Shown one piece after another: positions 52,256 to 61,943 of a stretch of DNA of 64,000 bases. This DNA comes from an uncultured Oscillospiraceae bacterium. GTDB lineage: Bacteria > Bacillota > Clostridia > Oscillospirales > Oscillospiraceae. The position numbers were made by a program, and so were the translations under genes. A model generated the notes under the pieces. That model was not told the origin of the DNA. It searched no databases and worked only from the letters and a program-made list of their open reading frames with translations. The stretch spans positions 1-64,000 of the forward strand of contig CANQRQ010000003.1 in NCBI GenBank assembly GCA_947626315.1. Direction: 5' to 3'. Positions within the stretch are counted from its first letter, which is position 1, and the number at the start of each line of letters is the position of its first letter.

Positions 52256-52434
52256 AAAAAAGCACCCCTTATCTGAATATTTTCGCGGGATCCCCGCCTT
52301 TACCGGTATTATACAGCATGGGGGACAATGCTGCAAGTCTTGCATTTTAACGAAAATCTTTATAAAAATGGTGTTTTCCCTTCCGACAAGGCTCGCCGGG
52401 TGGTCGACGAACTGCGCACCTTGGCCTCGCAGAG

Positions 52435-52654
52435 TTTCGCCGCCGGAGCGGCGAAATCATTCAAATCGTTTTTTCCGGGGACACACCCCAGGGTGGCTTC
52501 TCTTGCCCCTTCGGGGCAATTCACCTGCTGTGCCTCGGAAAAAACTCTTCTCAGCCCGCAAACGTGCGCGAACCCCGTCTCTGACGGGGTTCGTCGTGCG
52601 CTGCAGCGGGCTGTAATCCCTTTGCTCAAGAAGGCCCGAAGGGCCTTCTTGAGC
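52435..52654 (+). repeat. Structured intergenic element, copy 2
   Basis: Stem A (TTTCGCCGC / GCGGCGAAA, 52435-52456), stem B (TTTTTTCCG / CGGAAAAAA, 52469-52544) with an inserted inner hairpin TTGCCCC-TTC-GGGGCAA, stem C (CAGCCCGC / GCGGGCTG, 52552-52613) with inner C' (GAACCCCGTC / GACGGGGTTC, 52570-52592), and stem D (14-base arms, 52624-52654). Stem D contains the stop codon of the minus-strand nucleotidyltransferase. Sequence between the stems is nearly the same as in copy 1, while stems differ by compensated changes. The stretch 52256-52434 holds no gene; it includes an 18-mer shared with the MITE-like element. Confidence 0.75.
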
Positions 52655-53678
52655 AGTTATCCAGCGCTTCGGCCAGCTCCTTGGCGGAGAGGGCCAGCTC
52701 CCGGGCAAATTCCGTATCCTCGGAGGATACGGCGATGCGCAGGGCCGAGCGGGCGGCCAGCGGGGCGATGTGCAGGTCAAAGCGCTGTCCGTGGAGGCGG
52801 AGACCGTCAGAGTAGTCCGCGCCCAGGTCCAGCATCGCGGCGGACAGGGCCCCCATCAGCTCCGCCCGGCTCCGGCAGGCGCAGTCCAGGCAGACGGCGC
52901 CCTCCTCCGGCGGCTCCTCTTCCTCGGCTGCCGGGGCAGTCTGAAAGGCCCCGCCCGGCTCCAGCTTCAGCCGGCCCTCCAGGGCGTCCACACAGCAGCG
53001 GTAGTAGGACAGGGGTGTGCCCACATCGCACCAGTAGCCCTCCATAGGGACGCCCAGCAGCAGCTCGCCCCGCCCCAGGAGCAGGGGGAACAGGTCCTTG
53101 GCAAAGTCGAAGGCCCGGCCGGCGGGCACCGGCTCCATGGCCCAGGGGGAGACGATATAAATGCCGGTGTTCACCAGGTCCGTGACCACCCGGCCCCAGC
53201 GGGGCTTTTCGATAAAGGCCCGCACCAGACCCGCCTGGTCCGTCACCGCCAGGCCGTAGCTCAGAGGCTCCGGGTTCCGGCAGAGGGCCAGCGTCACGGC
53301 GGCCCGGCTCTCCCGGTGCCGCCGCATGAGCTCGGCCAGGTCAAAGTCACAGGCCGCGTCTCCGCTGATCACCAGAAAGTCCTCCCCGTCCCAGAAGTCG
53401 GCGCAGTTTTTCACGCCGCCGGCGGTGCCCAGCGGCGCGTCCTCTACCCGGTACTGGAGCTGTACGCCCAGGGCGCTGCCGTCCCCGAAGCGGGACATGA
53501 TCTCCTCCGCCCGGTATTTGACCGTGGCGCAGATCTCCGTAAAGCCCTGCTTTTTCAACAGCAGGAGGATGTGCTCCATCATGGGCCGGCCCAGCAGGGG
53601 AGCCATCGGCTTCGGCGTGTCGCCGGTAACGGCCTTCAGGCGCGTACCCTGGCCGCCCGCCATAATCACGGCTTTCAC
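52626..53678 (-). CDS. Sugar-phosphate nucleotidyltransferase with residual phosphomannomutase tail
   Basis: A 350-residue protein. Residues 1 to about 235 form a GT-A nucleotidyltransferase (VIMAGGQGTRLKAVTGDTPK, VISGDAACDFDLAELM, FIEKPRWGRVV, GYWCDVGTPLSYY). In related proteins this domain continues into a full phosphomannomutase; here, after an acidic linker, only a stretch resembling the final subdomain is left (LGADYSDGLRLHGQRFDLHI and onward). The middle mutase domains are missing, implying an internal deletion. The last residues (DNCSRRPFGPS) are encoded by stem D of the structured element. The start is GTG 53678 with SD GGGAGG. Substrate (mannose-1-P or glucose-1-P) is uncertain. Confidence 0.78.
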   Translation of the reverse strand: MKAVIMAGGQGTRLKAVTGDTPKPMAPLLGRPMMEHILLLLKKQGFTEICATVKYRAEEIMSRFGDGSALGVQLQYRVEDAPLGTAGGVKNCADFWDGEDFLVISGDAACDFDLAELMRRHRESRAAVTLALCRNPEPLSYGLAVTDQAGLVRAFIEKPRWGRVVTDLVNTGIYIVSPWAMEPVPAGRAFDFAKDLFPLLLGRGELLLGVPMEGYWCDVGTPLSYYRCCVDALEGRLKLEPGGAFQTAPAAEEEEPPEEGAVCLDCACRSRAELMGALSAAMLDLGADYSDGLRLHGQRFDLHIAPLAARSALRIAVSSEDTEFARELALSAKELAEALDNCSRRPFGPS

Positions 53679-53767
53679 GGCCGCCTCCCTTCCGCCCGGC
53701 GGAAACGGCTTTTCCCCGGGCATCCATTCGCTGCTTTTATTATTCTCCGGCGCGGTGAAATTATTTG

Positions 53768-53796
53768 TTGTAAACACAGAGCAGATTTGCTATAAT
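53768..53796 (+). promoter_or_regulatory. Promoter of the gdpP-rplI-dnaB operon
   Basis: TTGTAA (53768-53773), 17-base spacer, TATAAT (53791-53796), about 90 bases ahead of gdpP. Confidence 0.75.
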
Positions 53797-53886
53797 ATTT
53801 AATTAATTGGTAGAATAGCCAAAGTTTTGAAACGGCGGGGGCCTAAACCGGGGCAGAACCGGCCCGCGGCCGCCGGATGGGGAGGC

Positions 53887-55890
53887 ATGCCTGTGAAAAA
53901 GAACAGAAAGAAGAGCCTGCAGCGGCTCTCCGAGCCTGCGGTGGGCGTGTATTTCATTGTGCTGCTGCTCTTCGCCGCGGCCTCCCTGTTTTTCAGGCAG
54001 TACTATCTGGCCGCCGCGGAGGCGGGCGTCACCCTGCTGCTGCTGATCTACGCGCTGATCATCCGCCGCGTCCGGGAGAGGCAGCTGACGGCCTATATCG
54101 AGTCCGTCACCTACGACACGGAAAACGCCAAGAACAACACCCTGATGAATTTTCCCCTGCCTATCGCGGTGTTCCGCCTGGACGACAGCCGGATCATCTG
54201 GGGCAACGAGATGTTTTTCGCCATGTGCGGCGCCACCGGCACCCGGCTGGACGCCAGCATCGCGGACATGGTGCCGGGCTTCTCCGGCAAATGGCTCTTC
54301 GAGGGGAAGACCCTGTACCCCTCTCTGCTGGAGGTCAACGGGCGGAAATACCAGCTCCACGGGAACATCATCCGCTCCCAGCGGGAGGAGGACAGCGCCT
54401 TCATGGGGATCACCTACTGGGTGGACCTTACAGAATATGACAACATCCGCCTGAAATATGAGCAGTCCCGCCCGGTGCCCGGCGTGATCATCATCGACAA
54501 TCTGGACGAGCTCTTCCGGGGCCAGACGGAGCGGATCCGCAACGACATCCGGGACGCGGTGGAAGATAAGCTCAACCAGTGGTGCGACGAGTACCGGGGC
54601 ATTCTCCGCCGCTACGACCGGGACCGGTATATCGCCGTCTTTGAAAAGCAGGATCTGGACCGGATGAAGGAGGACAAATTCCGCATCGTCCAGGAGATGC
54701 ACCAGGTGGAGAGCCCCTCCGGGGTGGACGCCTCCATCAGCATCGGCCTGGGGGAGGACGCGGAGACCATGGGCGAGGGGCTCCAGTTCGCGGACATGAG
54801 CGTGGAGCTGGCTCTCTCCCGGGGCGGCGATCAGACCGTCATCAAAAACCGGCTGAACTTTGAGTTCTTCGGCGGCCGGGGCCTGGAGGTGGAGCGGCGC
54901 AACAAGGTCCGCTCCCGGGTCATGGCCAACACCCTGGCCGAGCTGATCCGGGATTCCTCCAAGGTCTTCGTCATGGGGCACCGCTTTGCGGACCTGGACA
55001 GCGTGGGCGCCTGCGCGGGCGTCTGCTGCCTGGCCAGAAAATACGGCGTCAAGGCCAACATCGTGCTGGATATGAATCAAAACGCCGCCCACCTGCTGCT
55101 GGAGCGGCTGCGCCGGGAGCCGGAGTATAAGGACGTCTTTATAAGCCCCCAGGAGGCCATGGTCCGGGCCGACGGGCACACGCTGCTCCTGGTGGTGGAC
55201 ACCAACCGGCCGGAGCAGGTGGAGGACGCGGACCTGCTGGCCGCCTGCAACCGGGTGGCGGTGGTGGACCACCACCGGGTCGGCAACACCTATATCCAGA
55301 ACTCCGCCCTGAGCTTTATCGAGCCCTACGCCTCCTCCGCCTGCGAGCTGATCACCGAGATCATCCAGGAGGTGGCGGACCAGACGGACATCAGCCGCTG
55401 CGAGGCAGAGGCCCTGCTGGCGGGCATCGTGCTGGACACCAAGAGCTTCTCTCTGCGCACCGGCGAGCGGACCTTTGACGCGGCCGCCTTTCTGCGCCGG
55501 GCGGGGGCGGACACGGTGGACGTGAAGAAGCTGTTCAAGATGGATATGGAGGCCACAGTGGCCCGGTACCGGATCATGCAGAGCGCCCAGCTCTACCGGA
55601 ACGTGGCGGTCGCCGCGCCGAAGGAGCCCCAGGACCGGGTGACCGCCGCCCAGGCGGCGGACGAGCTGCTGAACATCTCCGGGGTGGAGGCCTCCGTGGT
55701 GGTGGCGCCGGACGGAAAGGGCGGCGTGTTCGCCTCCGCCCGGTCCATCGGGGAGCTGAACGTGCAGATCGTCATGGAGAAGCTGGGCGGCGGCGGCAAC
55801 CGCAGCGCCGCGGCGGTCCAGTTTACCGGGATCAGCCTGGAGGAGGCGGTGGAGAAGGTCCATGCCGCCATAGACGACTATTACAAATAA
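53887..55890 (+). CDS. gdpP: Cyclic-di-AMP phosphodiesterase GdpP
   Basis: About 667 residues: two N-terminal membrane helices (VGVYFIVLLLFAAASLFF and AAAEAGVTLLLLIYALII), a PAS-like domain, a degenerate GGDEF domain (RYDRDRYIAVFEKQDLDRMK region), then DHH/DHHA1 phosphoesterase domains (VMGHRFADLDSVGACAG, VVDHHR, and GGGGNRSAAAVQ). It degrades c-di-AMP and so affects potassium and wall homeostasis. The start is ATG 53887 or GTG 53893; SD GGGGAGG suits GTG better. Followed by rplI and dnaB, a conserved Firmicute order. Confidence 0.93.
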   Translation: MPVKKNRKKSLQRLSEPAVGVYFIVLLLFAAASLFFRQYYLAAAEAGVTLLLLIYALIIRRVRERQLTAYIESVTYDTENAKNNTLMNFPLPIAVFRLDDSRIIWGNEMFFAMCGATGTRLDASIADMVPGFSGKWLFEGKTLYPSLLEVNGRKYQLHGNIIRSQREEDSAFMGITYWVDLTEYDNIRLKYEQSRPVPGVIIIDNLDELFRGQTERIRNDIRDAVEDKLNQWCDEYRGILRRYDRDRYIAVFEKQDLDRMKEDKFRIVQEMHQVESPSGVDASISIGLGEDAETMGEGLQFADMSVELALSRGGDQTVIKNRLNFEFFGGRGLEVERRNKVRSRVMANTLAELIRDSSKVFVMGHRFADLDSVGACAGVCCLARKYGVKANIVLDMNQNAAHLLLERLRREPEYKDVFISPQEAMVRADGHTLLLVVDTNRPEQVEDADLLAACNRVAVVDHHRVGNTYIQNSALSFIEPYASSACELITEIIQEVADQTDISRCEAEALLAGIVLDTKSFSLRTGERTFDAAAFLRRAGADTVDVKKLFKMDMEATVARYRIMQSAQLYRNVAVAAPKEPQDRVTAAQAADELLNISGVEASVVVAPDGKGGVFASARSIGELNVQIVMEKLGGGGNRSAAAVQFTGISLEEAVEKVHAAIDDYYK

Positions 55891-55947
55891 ACCGCGGTCC
55901 ACGGCCCGCGGGCCGCGGACGGATCAAACAGAAGGAGCGACAAAGAG

Positions 55948-56397
55948 ATGAAAGTGATTTTTACCGTCGACGTGAAGGGACAGGGCAAAAAGGGCGAGAT
56001 GAAGGAGGTCTCCTCCGGCTACGCCCGGAACTATCTGATCCCCCGGGGCCTGGCTGCCGAGGCCACGGCCGACACCCTCAACGCCCTGAAGCTGAAGGAG
56101 AAGGCCAAGGCCGCCCAGGCCGCCCGGGAGAAGGCCCAGGCGGAGGAGTACGCCAAGAAGCTCTCCGCCGTGCAGGTCACGGTCCGGGCCAAGGCCGGCA
56201 GCGCCGGAAAGCTCTTCGGCGCCGTCACCTCCCAGGAGATCAGCCGGGCGCTGAAGGAGCAGTTCGATCTGGACATCGAAAAGAATAAGATCGTACAGGC
56301 CGAGCCCATCAAGACCTTTGGCAGCTTTACCGTCAAGGCCAAGCTGGGCTATGAGATCAGCGGGAACATCAACGTTCTCGTAGTGGAAGACAAGTAA
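55948..56397 (+). CDS. rplI: 50S ribosomal protein L9
   Basis: A 149-residue protein with the N-terminal L9 signature [30 protein letters not shown], a long connecting helix rich in K/E/A, and the C-terminal domain [12 protein letters not shown]. Length is normal. SD AGAAGGAG precedes ATG 55948. Confidence 0.97.
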   Translation: MKVIFTVDVKGQGKKGEMKEVSSGYARNYLIPRGLAAEATADTLNALKLKEKAKAAQAAREKAQAEEYAKKLSAVQVTVRAKAGSAGKLFGAVTSQEISRALKEQFDLDIEKNKIVQAEPIKTFGSFTVKAKLGYEISGNINVLVVEDK

Positions 56398-56426
56398 TCC
56401 GACAGGCGGAAAGGACGTTTCGGGGA

Positions 56427-57773
56427 ATGGACGAGCTACTGGGCAGAAAAATACCTCACTCCGCGGCCGCGGAGCAGGCGGTGGTGGGCTCCATGCTCAT
56501 TGACCCGGCCTGTGTGCCCGCGGTGCTGGAAAAGCTGCGGGCGGACGAGTTTTACGTCAAACTCAACCGGGATCTGTACGAGACCATGTACGCCATGTTC
56601 TCCTACGGCCAGACCATTGACCCGGTGACGGTGCTGGACCAGATGAAGGTCCGGGGCGTGTACCAGGACAACTGCGAAAGCTATCTGGCCGAGGTCATGC
56701 GGGTGACGCCCACCGCCGCCAACGTGCTGGAATACGCCGCCATTGTGCGGGACCAGGCGCTGCTGCGCCGGCTGGGGGAGACCGCCGACGAGATCAACAG
56801 CCTGATCTATGAGGGCTCCGGCGAGGCGGAGAGCCTGCTGGAGGCCGCCGAGCGGAAGATCTACGCCCTGCGCCAGGGCCGGAATGTGGGCGGGCTGATC
56901 CCCGTCTCCTCCGTGGTGCAGAACGTGTTTGACAACCTGTCCGAGGCCGCCGCCTCCGGCAGCAGCATTCCGGGGCTCTCCACCGGCCTGCCGGATCTGG
57001 ACAGCCGCATCCTGGGCCTGAACCGGTCCGACCTGATCCTGGTGGCCGCCCGGCCCGGCATGGGCAAGACCAGCATCGCGCTGAACCTGGCCCTCCACGT
57101 GGCCATGGCCCAGAAGAAGACCGTGGCGATCTTCTCCCTGGAAATGTCCCGGGAGCAGCTGGTCACCCGTCTTTTGTCCAGGGCCTCGCTGGTCCCGCTG
57201 CAGAATCTGCTCACCGGCCAGCTCAGCGAGCAGCAGTGGCAGAGCGTCACCGAGGCGGCCCAGGCCCTCAGCGCCACGGATATCCGCATTGACGACAACC
57301 CCACCCTCACCGTCTCCGACATGAACGCCCAGTGCCGCCGGGTGCCGGAGCTGGGCCTGGTGGTGATCGACTATCTGCAGCTGCTCCAGTCCGCCGGAAG
57401 CGGGCACAGCTGGTCCAACGAGAGCCGCACCCAGGCCGTCAGCGATATCAGCCGCATGATGAAGATCATGGCCAAGGAGCTGAACGTCCCGGTGCTCTGC
57501 GCCTCCCAGCTCTCCCGCGCCAACGAGTCCCGCCAGGACAAGCGGCCCATGCTGTCCGACCTGCGGGAGTCCGGCGCCATCGAGCAGGACGCGGACGTGG
57601 TCATCGGCCTGTACCGGGACGGGTATTACAATAAAGAGTGCGAAAACCCCAACCTGGCCGAGGCCATTGTGCTGAAAAACCGGAAGGGCTCCACGGGCAC
57701 CGTGGAGTTGACCTGGCTGCCGGAGTACACCTCCTTCGGCTCTGTGGAGAGACGGCGGGAAGATGACTATTGA
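56427..57773 (+). CDS. dnaB: Replicative DNA helicase DnaB
   Basis: A 448-residue hexameric helicase. The N-terminal domain starts with RKIPHSAAAEQAVVGSMLID. The C-terminal RecA-like domain has Walker A ARPGMGKTS, EMSREQLVTRLLS, Walker B VVIDYLQLL, and SQLSRANESRQDKRPMLSDL with RESGAIEQDADVV. It unwinds DNA at the fork. Its end overlaps tilS by 11 bases. Confidence 0.97.
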   Translation: MDELLGRKIPHSAAAEQAVVGSMLIDPACVPAVLEKLRADEFYVKLNRDLYETMYAMFSYGQTIDPVTVLDQMKVRGVYQDNCESYLAEVMRVTPTAANVLEYAAIVRDQALLRRLGETADEINSLIYEGSGEAESLLEAAERKIYALRQGRNVGGLIPVSSVVQNVFDNLSEAAASGSSIPGLSTGLPDLDSRILGLNRSDLILVAARPGMGKTSIALNLALHVAMAQKKTVAIFSLEMSREQLVTRLLSRASLVPLQNLLTGQLSEQQWQSVTEAAQALSATDIRIDDNPTLTVSDMNAQCRRVPELGLVVIDYLQLLQSAGSGHSWSNESRTQAVSDISRMMKIMAKELNVPVLCASQLSRANESRQDKRPMLSDLRESGAIEQDADVVIGLYRDGYYNKECENPNLAEAIVLKNRKGSTGTVELTWLPEYTSFGSVERRREDDY

Positions 57774-59103
57774 CCGGACGCGGCTGAGCGGCCTGCTGCC
57801 GCCGGGCAGCCGGGTCCTCTGCGCGGTCTCCGGCGGGGCGGACAGCATGTGCCTGCTGCACCTGCTGTGGAGCCGGCGGGAGGAGCTGGGCCTGGAGGTG
57901 CTGGCTGCCCACTATGAGCACGGCCTGCGGGGGGAGGAAGCCCTCCGGGACGCGGCCTTTGTGGAAGGCTGGTGCCGGGAGCGGGGCATCCCGTGCGCGG
58001 TAGAGCACGGGGACGTGGCGGCCCAGGCCGCCCGGACCCGCCGGGGCCTGGAGGAGACGGCCCGGGAGCTGCGCTACGCCTTCCTGGAGCGGACGGCGGA
58101 CCGGCTGGGCTGCGATAAGATCGCCACCGCCCACAACGCCGACGACAACGCGGAGACCCTGCTGCTGCATCTGGTCCGGGGCAGCGGCGCCGCCGGCCTG
58201 GGGGGCATCCCCCCGGCGCGGGGGCGGATCGTCCGCCCGCTGCTGGAGCTGAGCCGCGAAGAGATCGAGGCGTACCTGGCGGAAAACGGCGTAGCCCATG
58301 TGGAGGACAGCAGCAACGCTTCCGACGCCTACAGCCGGAACCTGCTCCGCCACCAGGTGCTGCCGGTGCTGCGGCAGCTGAACCCCCGCTTTGCCGCCGC
58401 CGCGCTTCGCACGGCGGAGCTGCTGCGGCAGGACGAGGCCTGCCTCAGCGCTCTGGCGGAGGATTTTATCCGCTCCCGCTTTGACGGGGAGAGCCTGCCG
58501 GCCCCGACCCTGGGGGCGCTGCCCTTCAGCGTCGCCTCCCGGGCGGTGCGGAAGCTCTGTCCCCGGAGCCTGAGCCGGGAGCAGGTGGACGCGGTTCTGG
58601 CCCTGACGGAGGGCACGGAGCCGGCCTGGGCGGATCTGCCGGGGCTCCGGGTCCGGCGGGAGCGGGGCCGGCTGTACTTCGTTCCCGAGGCGCCGCTTCC
58701 GGTTCTGCCGGAGCGGACGCTGACGCCGGGGGAGAGCCTGGAGCTGCCGGAGCTGGGGCTGCGGCTGCGGGCGGAGCCGGCCGTGTACCGGGAAGAAATT
58801 AACGACTTGTTCAAAACTTATTGCTTTAAAATTGATACCATCTATGGTAAAATAATCTGCGCTGCCCGCCGCCCTGGGGACAGCCTGCGCCCCCAGGGGC
58901 GCGGCTGCACCAAGAGCCTGAAAAAGCTCTTTGCCGAGGCGGGGCTGACGCGGGAGCAGCGGGCGTCCAGGCTGGTGTTTCGGGATGAAAAAGGCGTTCT
59001 GGCCGTGCAGGGCCTGGCAATAGACGAGAGAGCGGCACCGTCCCTGGGGGACAGGGTGCTGAGGATCACAGCGGAGAAAATTGAGGGAGAAAGAGAAACA
59101 TGA
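57763..59103 (+). CDS. tilS: tRNA(Ile)-lysidine synthetase
   Basis: A 446-residue enzyme that modifies C34 of tRNA-Ile(CAU) to lysidine. The PP-loop is VSGGADSMCLLHLL (about 22-35), followed by AAHYEHGLRGEEALRDAAFV, TAHNADDNAETLLLHLVRGS and the RPLLELSREEIEAYL segment. The C-terminal TilS domain has TKSLKKLFAEAGL. Coupling to dnaB and hpt is by short overlaps. A small AT-rich island lies near 58795-58855 within the C-terminal linker. Confidence 0.95.
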   Translation: MTIDRTRLSGLLPPGSRVLCAVSGGADSMCLLHLLWSRREELGLEVLAAHYEHGLRGEEALRDAAFVEGWCRERGIPCAVEHGDVAAQAARTRRGLEETARELRYAFLERTADRLGCDKIATAHNADDNAETLLLHLVRGSGAAGLGGIPPARGRIVRPLLELSREEIEAYLAENGVAHVEDSSNASDAYSRNLLRHQVLPVLRQLNPRFAAAALRTAELLRQDEACLSALAEDFIRSRFDGESLPAPTLGALPFSVASRAVRKLCPRSLSREQVDAVLALTEGTEPAWADLPGLRVRRERGRLYFVPEAPLPVLPERTLTPGESLELPELGLRLRAEPAVYREEINDLFKTYCFKIDTIYGKIICAARRPGDSLRPQGRGCTKSLKKLFAEAGLTREQRASRLVFRDEKGVLAVQGLAIDERAAPSLGDRVLRITAEKIEGERET

Positions 59104-59636
59104 TGGAAGACGATATTCAGCGAATTCTGGTCTCTGAGGAGGAGATCCACGCCAAGGTCTCGGCCATAGGCGCGCAGATCTCCCGGGACTTTGAGGGGAA
59201 GGACCCGTTTTTCGTGGGCGTTTTGAAGGGCTGCTTCATTTTCATGGCGGACCTGATGCGCACGGTGAACATCCACTGCTCCATGGATTTCATGGCCGTC
59301 TCCTCCTACAGCGGCACCAATTCCACCGGCGCCGTGAAGATCAACAAGGACCTGCGGGAGGACATTGCCGACCGCCACTTGATCCTGGTGGAGGACATTC
59401 TGGATTCCGGCATCACCCTCAACTATCTGAAGAGCTATCTGATGATCCGGCAGCCCGCCTCCATCTCGGTGGCGACGCTGCTGGATAAGCCGGCCCGGCG
59501 CAAGGCGGATATCAAGGCGGACTACTCCTGCTTTGAGATCCCCGACGCTTTCGTGGTGGGCTACGGGCTGGACTATAACGAGCGCTACCGCAATCTGCCG
59601 TATATCGGCGTGCTGAAACCGGAAATATATTCTTGA
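59100..59636 (+). CDS. hpt: Hypoxanthine phosphoribosyltransferase
   Basis: A 178-residue purine salvage enzyme. The PRPP-binding motif is LVEDILDSGITL; GVLKGCFIFMADLMR and FVVGYGLDYNERYRNLPYIG complete the active site. The tilS-hpt-ftsH order is conserved in Firmicutes. ATG 59100 overlaps the tilS stop. Confidence 0.96.
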   Translation: MMEDDIQRILVSEEEIHAKVSAIGAQISRDFEGKDPFFVGVLKGCFIFMADLMRTVNIHCSMDFMAVSSYSGTNSTGAVKINKDLREDIADRHLILVEDILDSGITLNYLKSYLMIRQPASISVATLLDKPARRKADIKADYSCFEIPDAFVVGYGLDYNERYRNLPYIGVLKPEIYS

Positions 59637-59675
59637 TGCGAGACAGCGATACCCTGAGAAGGAAGTGACCGTTTT

Positions 59676-61748
59676 TTGAACAAACCGAACCGCAACCGCA
59701 CCCGCGATCTGGGCTTCTACGTGCTGCTGATGGTGATCCTCCTGGCCGTTATCTTTACCATGACCCGGGATACCGACAGCAACCGGGTGGAGAGCTACTC
59801 TCAGCTGATCGACCTTTTCCAGCAGGAGAAGGTCCAGTCCTTTGAGACCAAGGGCAATGAGATCCTCCTCACCGTCCGGACGGATGACCCCCTCGCGCCG
59901 ACGGAAGAGATGACTTACGACCTGTACAGCTTCTCTGTCTTTTATGAGGACTTTCATGACATCATCTGGCAGCAGAAGCAGGACGGCATCCTTGAGGACT
60001 ACGACTATGGCGAGGGAACGGTTATCCCCTGGTGGGTGCAGTTCCTGCCCTATGTGATCATCATGGGCGGGGCGATGGCCCTGTGGTATGTGATGATGAG
60101 CCGCGCCGGCGGCGGCGCGGGGGGCGTGGCCCGCTTCAGCAAGGCCCGCACCCGGCTGGGCAGCGAGGAGAAGAACAAGAAGACCTTTGCCGATGTGGCC
60201 GGCTGCGAGGAAGAGAAAGAAGAGCTGGCCGAGATCGTGGACTTTCTCAAGGACCCCAAGGCCTATACCGCCATGGGCGCCCGGATCCCCAAGGGCGTGC
60301 TGCTGGTGGGCCCTCCGGGCACCGGCAAGACCCTGCTGGCCAAGGCCGTGGCGGGGGAGGCGGACGTGCAGTTTCTGTCCATCTCCGGCTCCGACTTTGT
60401 GGAGCTCTATGTGGGCGTAGGCGCGGGCCGTGTCCGCGACCTGTTTGAGCAGGCCAAGAAGGTGGCCCCGGCCATCATCTTTATCGACGAGATCGACGCC
60501 GTGGGCCGCCAGAGAGGCAGCGGCCTTGGCGGCGGGCACGACGAGCGGGAGCAGACCCTGAACCAGCTGCTGGTGGAGATGGATGGCTTTGGCAGCAACG
60601 AGGGCGTCATTGTCATGGCGGCCACCAACCGGGCCGACATTCTGGACAACGCCCTGCTCCGGCCCGGCCGCTTTGACCGGCAGGTGTATGTGGGCCTGCC
60701 GGATATCCGGGGCCGCGAGGCCATTCTGCGGGTCCATTCCCGGGACAAGCAGCTGGCGGACGACGTGGACCTGAACAGCATCGCCAAGGGCACGCCGGGC
60801 TTCGCCGGAGCGGACCTGGAGAACCTGATGAACGAGGCGGCCCTGCTGGCCGTCCGGCGCAAGCACCGCTTTATCACCATGGAGGACGTGGACGAGGCCA
60901 TTCTGAAGGTCCAGATGGGCCCGGAGAAGAAGAGCCGCAAGATGAGCGAGAAGGCCCGGCGGCTCACCGCCTATCACGAGTCCGGCCATGCGGTGGCGGC
61001 CCGGTTCCTGCCCCATGTGGACCCAGTGCACTATATCACCATCATCCCCCGGGGCCCTGCCGGCGGCTTCACCCTGTTCCGGCCCCAGGAGGATCTGGAG
61101 AACTTCCGCTCCCGGGAGGAGATGTTTGAGAACATCGTGGTGTCCCTGGGCGGACGGATCGCGGAAAAGCTGTTTTTGGACGATATCTCCACCGGCGCTT
61201 CCGGGGATATCCAGCAGGCCTCCAAGATCGCCCGGGCCATGGTCATGCAGTACGGCATGTCCGAGCGGCTGGGGCCCATCAGCTATGACGACTCCGGCCA
61301 CAGCATCTTCATCGGCCGGGACTTCGGCACCACCAAGAGCTATTCCGAGGAGACCGCGGCCATCATTGATGAGGAGGTCAAGAACCTCTTTGACGAGGCC
61401 GCCCGGCGCTGCGAGGCCATCCTCTCCGCCCACGCGGAGCAGCTGAAGGCCGTGGCCGAATACCTGCTGGCGCACGAGACCATGGAGGCCGAGGAGTTCA
61501 ACTGGTACTTTGAGCACGGGGAGTTCATGCCCGAGAGTGAGAAGACGGCGGCCAAGCTGGCCCGGCGGGACAGCAGCATCGAGCGCCCGGCCCGGAAAAT
61601 CTCCATGACGGACGGCTATGCGGAGGAGAAGGCGGCCCAGGAGAGCGCCCCCGCGCCCCAGCCGGAGGCCGCGCCCCCAGCGGAGAGCGTTCCTCAGCCG
61701 GAACCGGCTCCCCAGCCCCCGGCGGACGGAGACAAAAAAGAAGAATAA
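59676..61748 (+). CDS. ftsH: ATP-dependent zinc metalloprotease FtsH
   Basis: A 690-residue membrane protease. Two membrane helices (about 13-33 and 122-142) flank an external domain. The AAA+ domain has Walker A GPPGTGKT at 212-219, [15 protein letters not shown] (Walker B) and the arginine-rich second region. The zinc site HESGH begins at His434. It degrades unassembled or damaged membrane proteins. The start is TTG 59676 with SD GAAGGAAG. The proline/alanine/glutamate-rich tail of about 40 residues is variable in the family. Confidence 0.96.
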   Translation: MNKPNRNRTRDLGFYVLLMVILLAVIFTMTRDTDSNRVESYSQLIDLFQQEKVQSFETKGNEILLTVRTDDPLAPTEEMTYDLYSFSVFYEDFHDIIWQQKQDGILEDYDYGEGTVIPWWVQFLPYVIIMGGAMALWYVMMSRAGGGAGGVARFSKARTRLGSEEKNKKTFADVAGCEEEKEELAEIVDFLKDPKAYTAMGARIPKGVLLVGPPGTGKTLLAKAVAGEADVQFLSISGSDFVELYVGVGAGRVRDLFEQAKKVAPAIIFIDEIDAVGRQRGSGLGGGHDEREQTLNQLLVEMDGFGSNEGVIVMAATNRADILDNALLRPGRFDRQVYVGLPDIRGREAILRVHSRDKQLADDVDLNSIAKGTPGFAGADLENLMNEAALLAVRRKHRFITMEDVDEAILKVQMGPEKKSRKMSEKARRLTAYHESGHAVAARFLPHVDPVHYITIIPRGPAGGFTLFRPQEDLENFRSREEMFENIVVSLGGRIAEKLFLDDISTGASGDIQQASKIARAMVMQYGMSERLGPISYDDSGHSIFIGRDFGTTKSYSEETAAIIDEEVKNLFDEAARRCEAILSAHAEQLKAVAEYLLAHETMEAEEFNWYFEHGEFMPESEKTAAKLARRDSSIERPARKISMTDGYAEEKAAQESAPAPQPEAAPPAESVPQPEPAPQPPADGDKKEE

Positions 61749-61753
61749 GACAA

Positions 61754-61787
61754 GCAAAAAAAGGGCCAAACGGCCCTTTTTTTGCTG
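61754..61787 (+). terminator. Intrinsic terminator of the gdpP-ftsH block
   Basis: AGCAAAAAAAGGGCC pairs over 15 bases with GGCCCTTTTTTTGCT around AAAC; the stem contains its own T-run. Confidence 0.92.
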
Positions 61788-61811
61788 CCTTTTTTTGCGG
61801 CATGGGATCGA

Positions 61812-61840
61812 TTGACAGGAGTGCTGTTTTCTGATATCAT
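61812..61840 (+). promoter_or_regulatory. Promoter of the sensor kinase gene
   Basis: TTGACA (61812-61817), 17-base spacer, TATCAT (61835-61840). The roughly 100-base leader contains a GCCCCGC / GCGGGGC hairpin (about 61890-61920) shortly before the SD GGGAGGAAA. Confidence 0.75.
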
Positions 61841-61943
61841 GAAGCAGTTATTTATGCCAGGACAGCCCGTTTTCGGGATTCGTAAAAGGCCCCGCTCCTT
61901 AGATCCGTGACGCGGGGCGGCGCCGTATGGGAGGAAAAATTTG

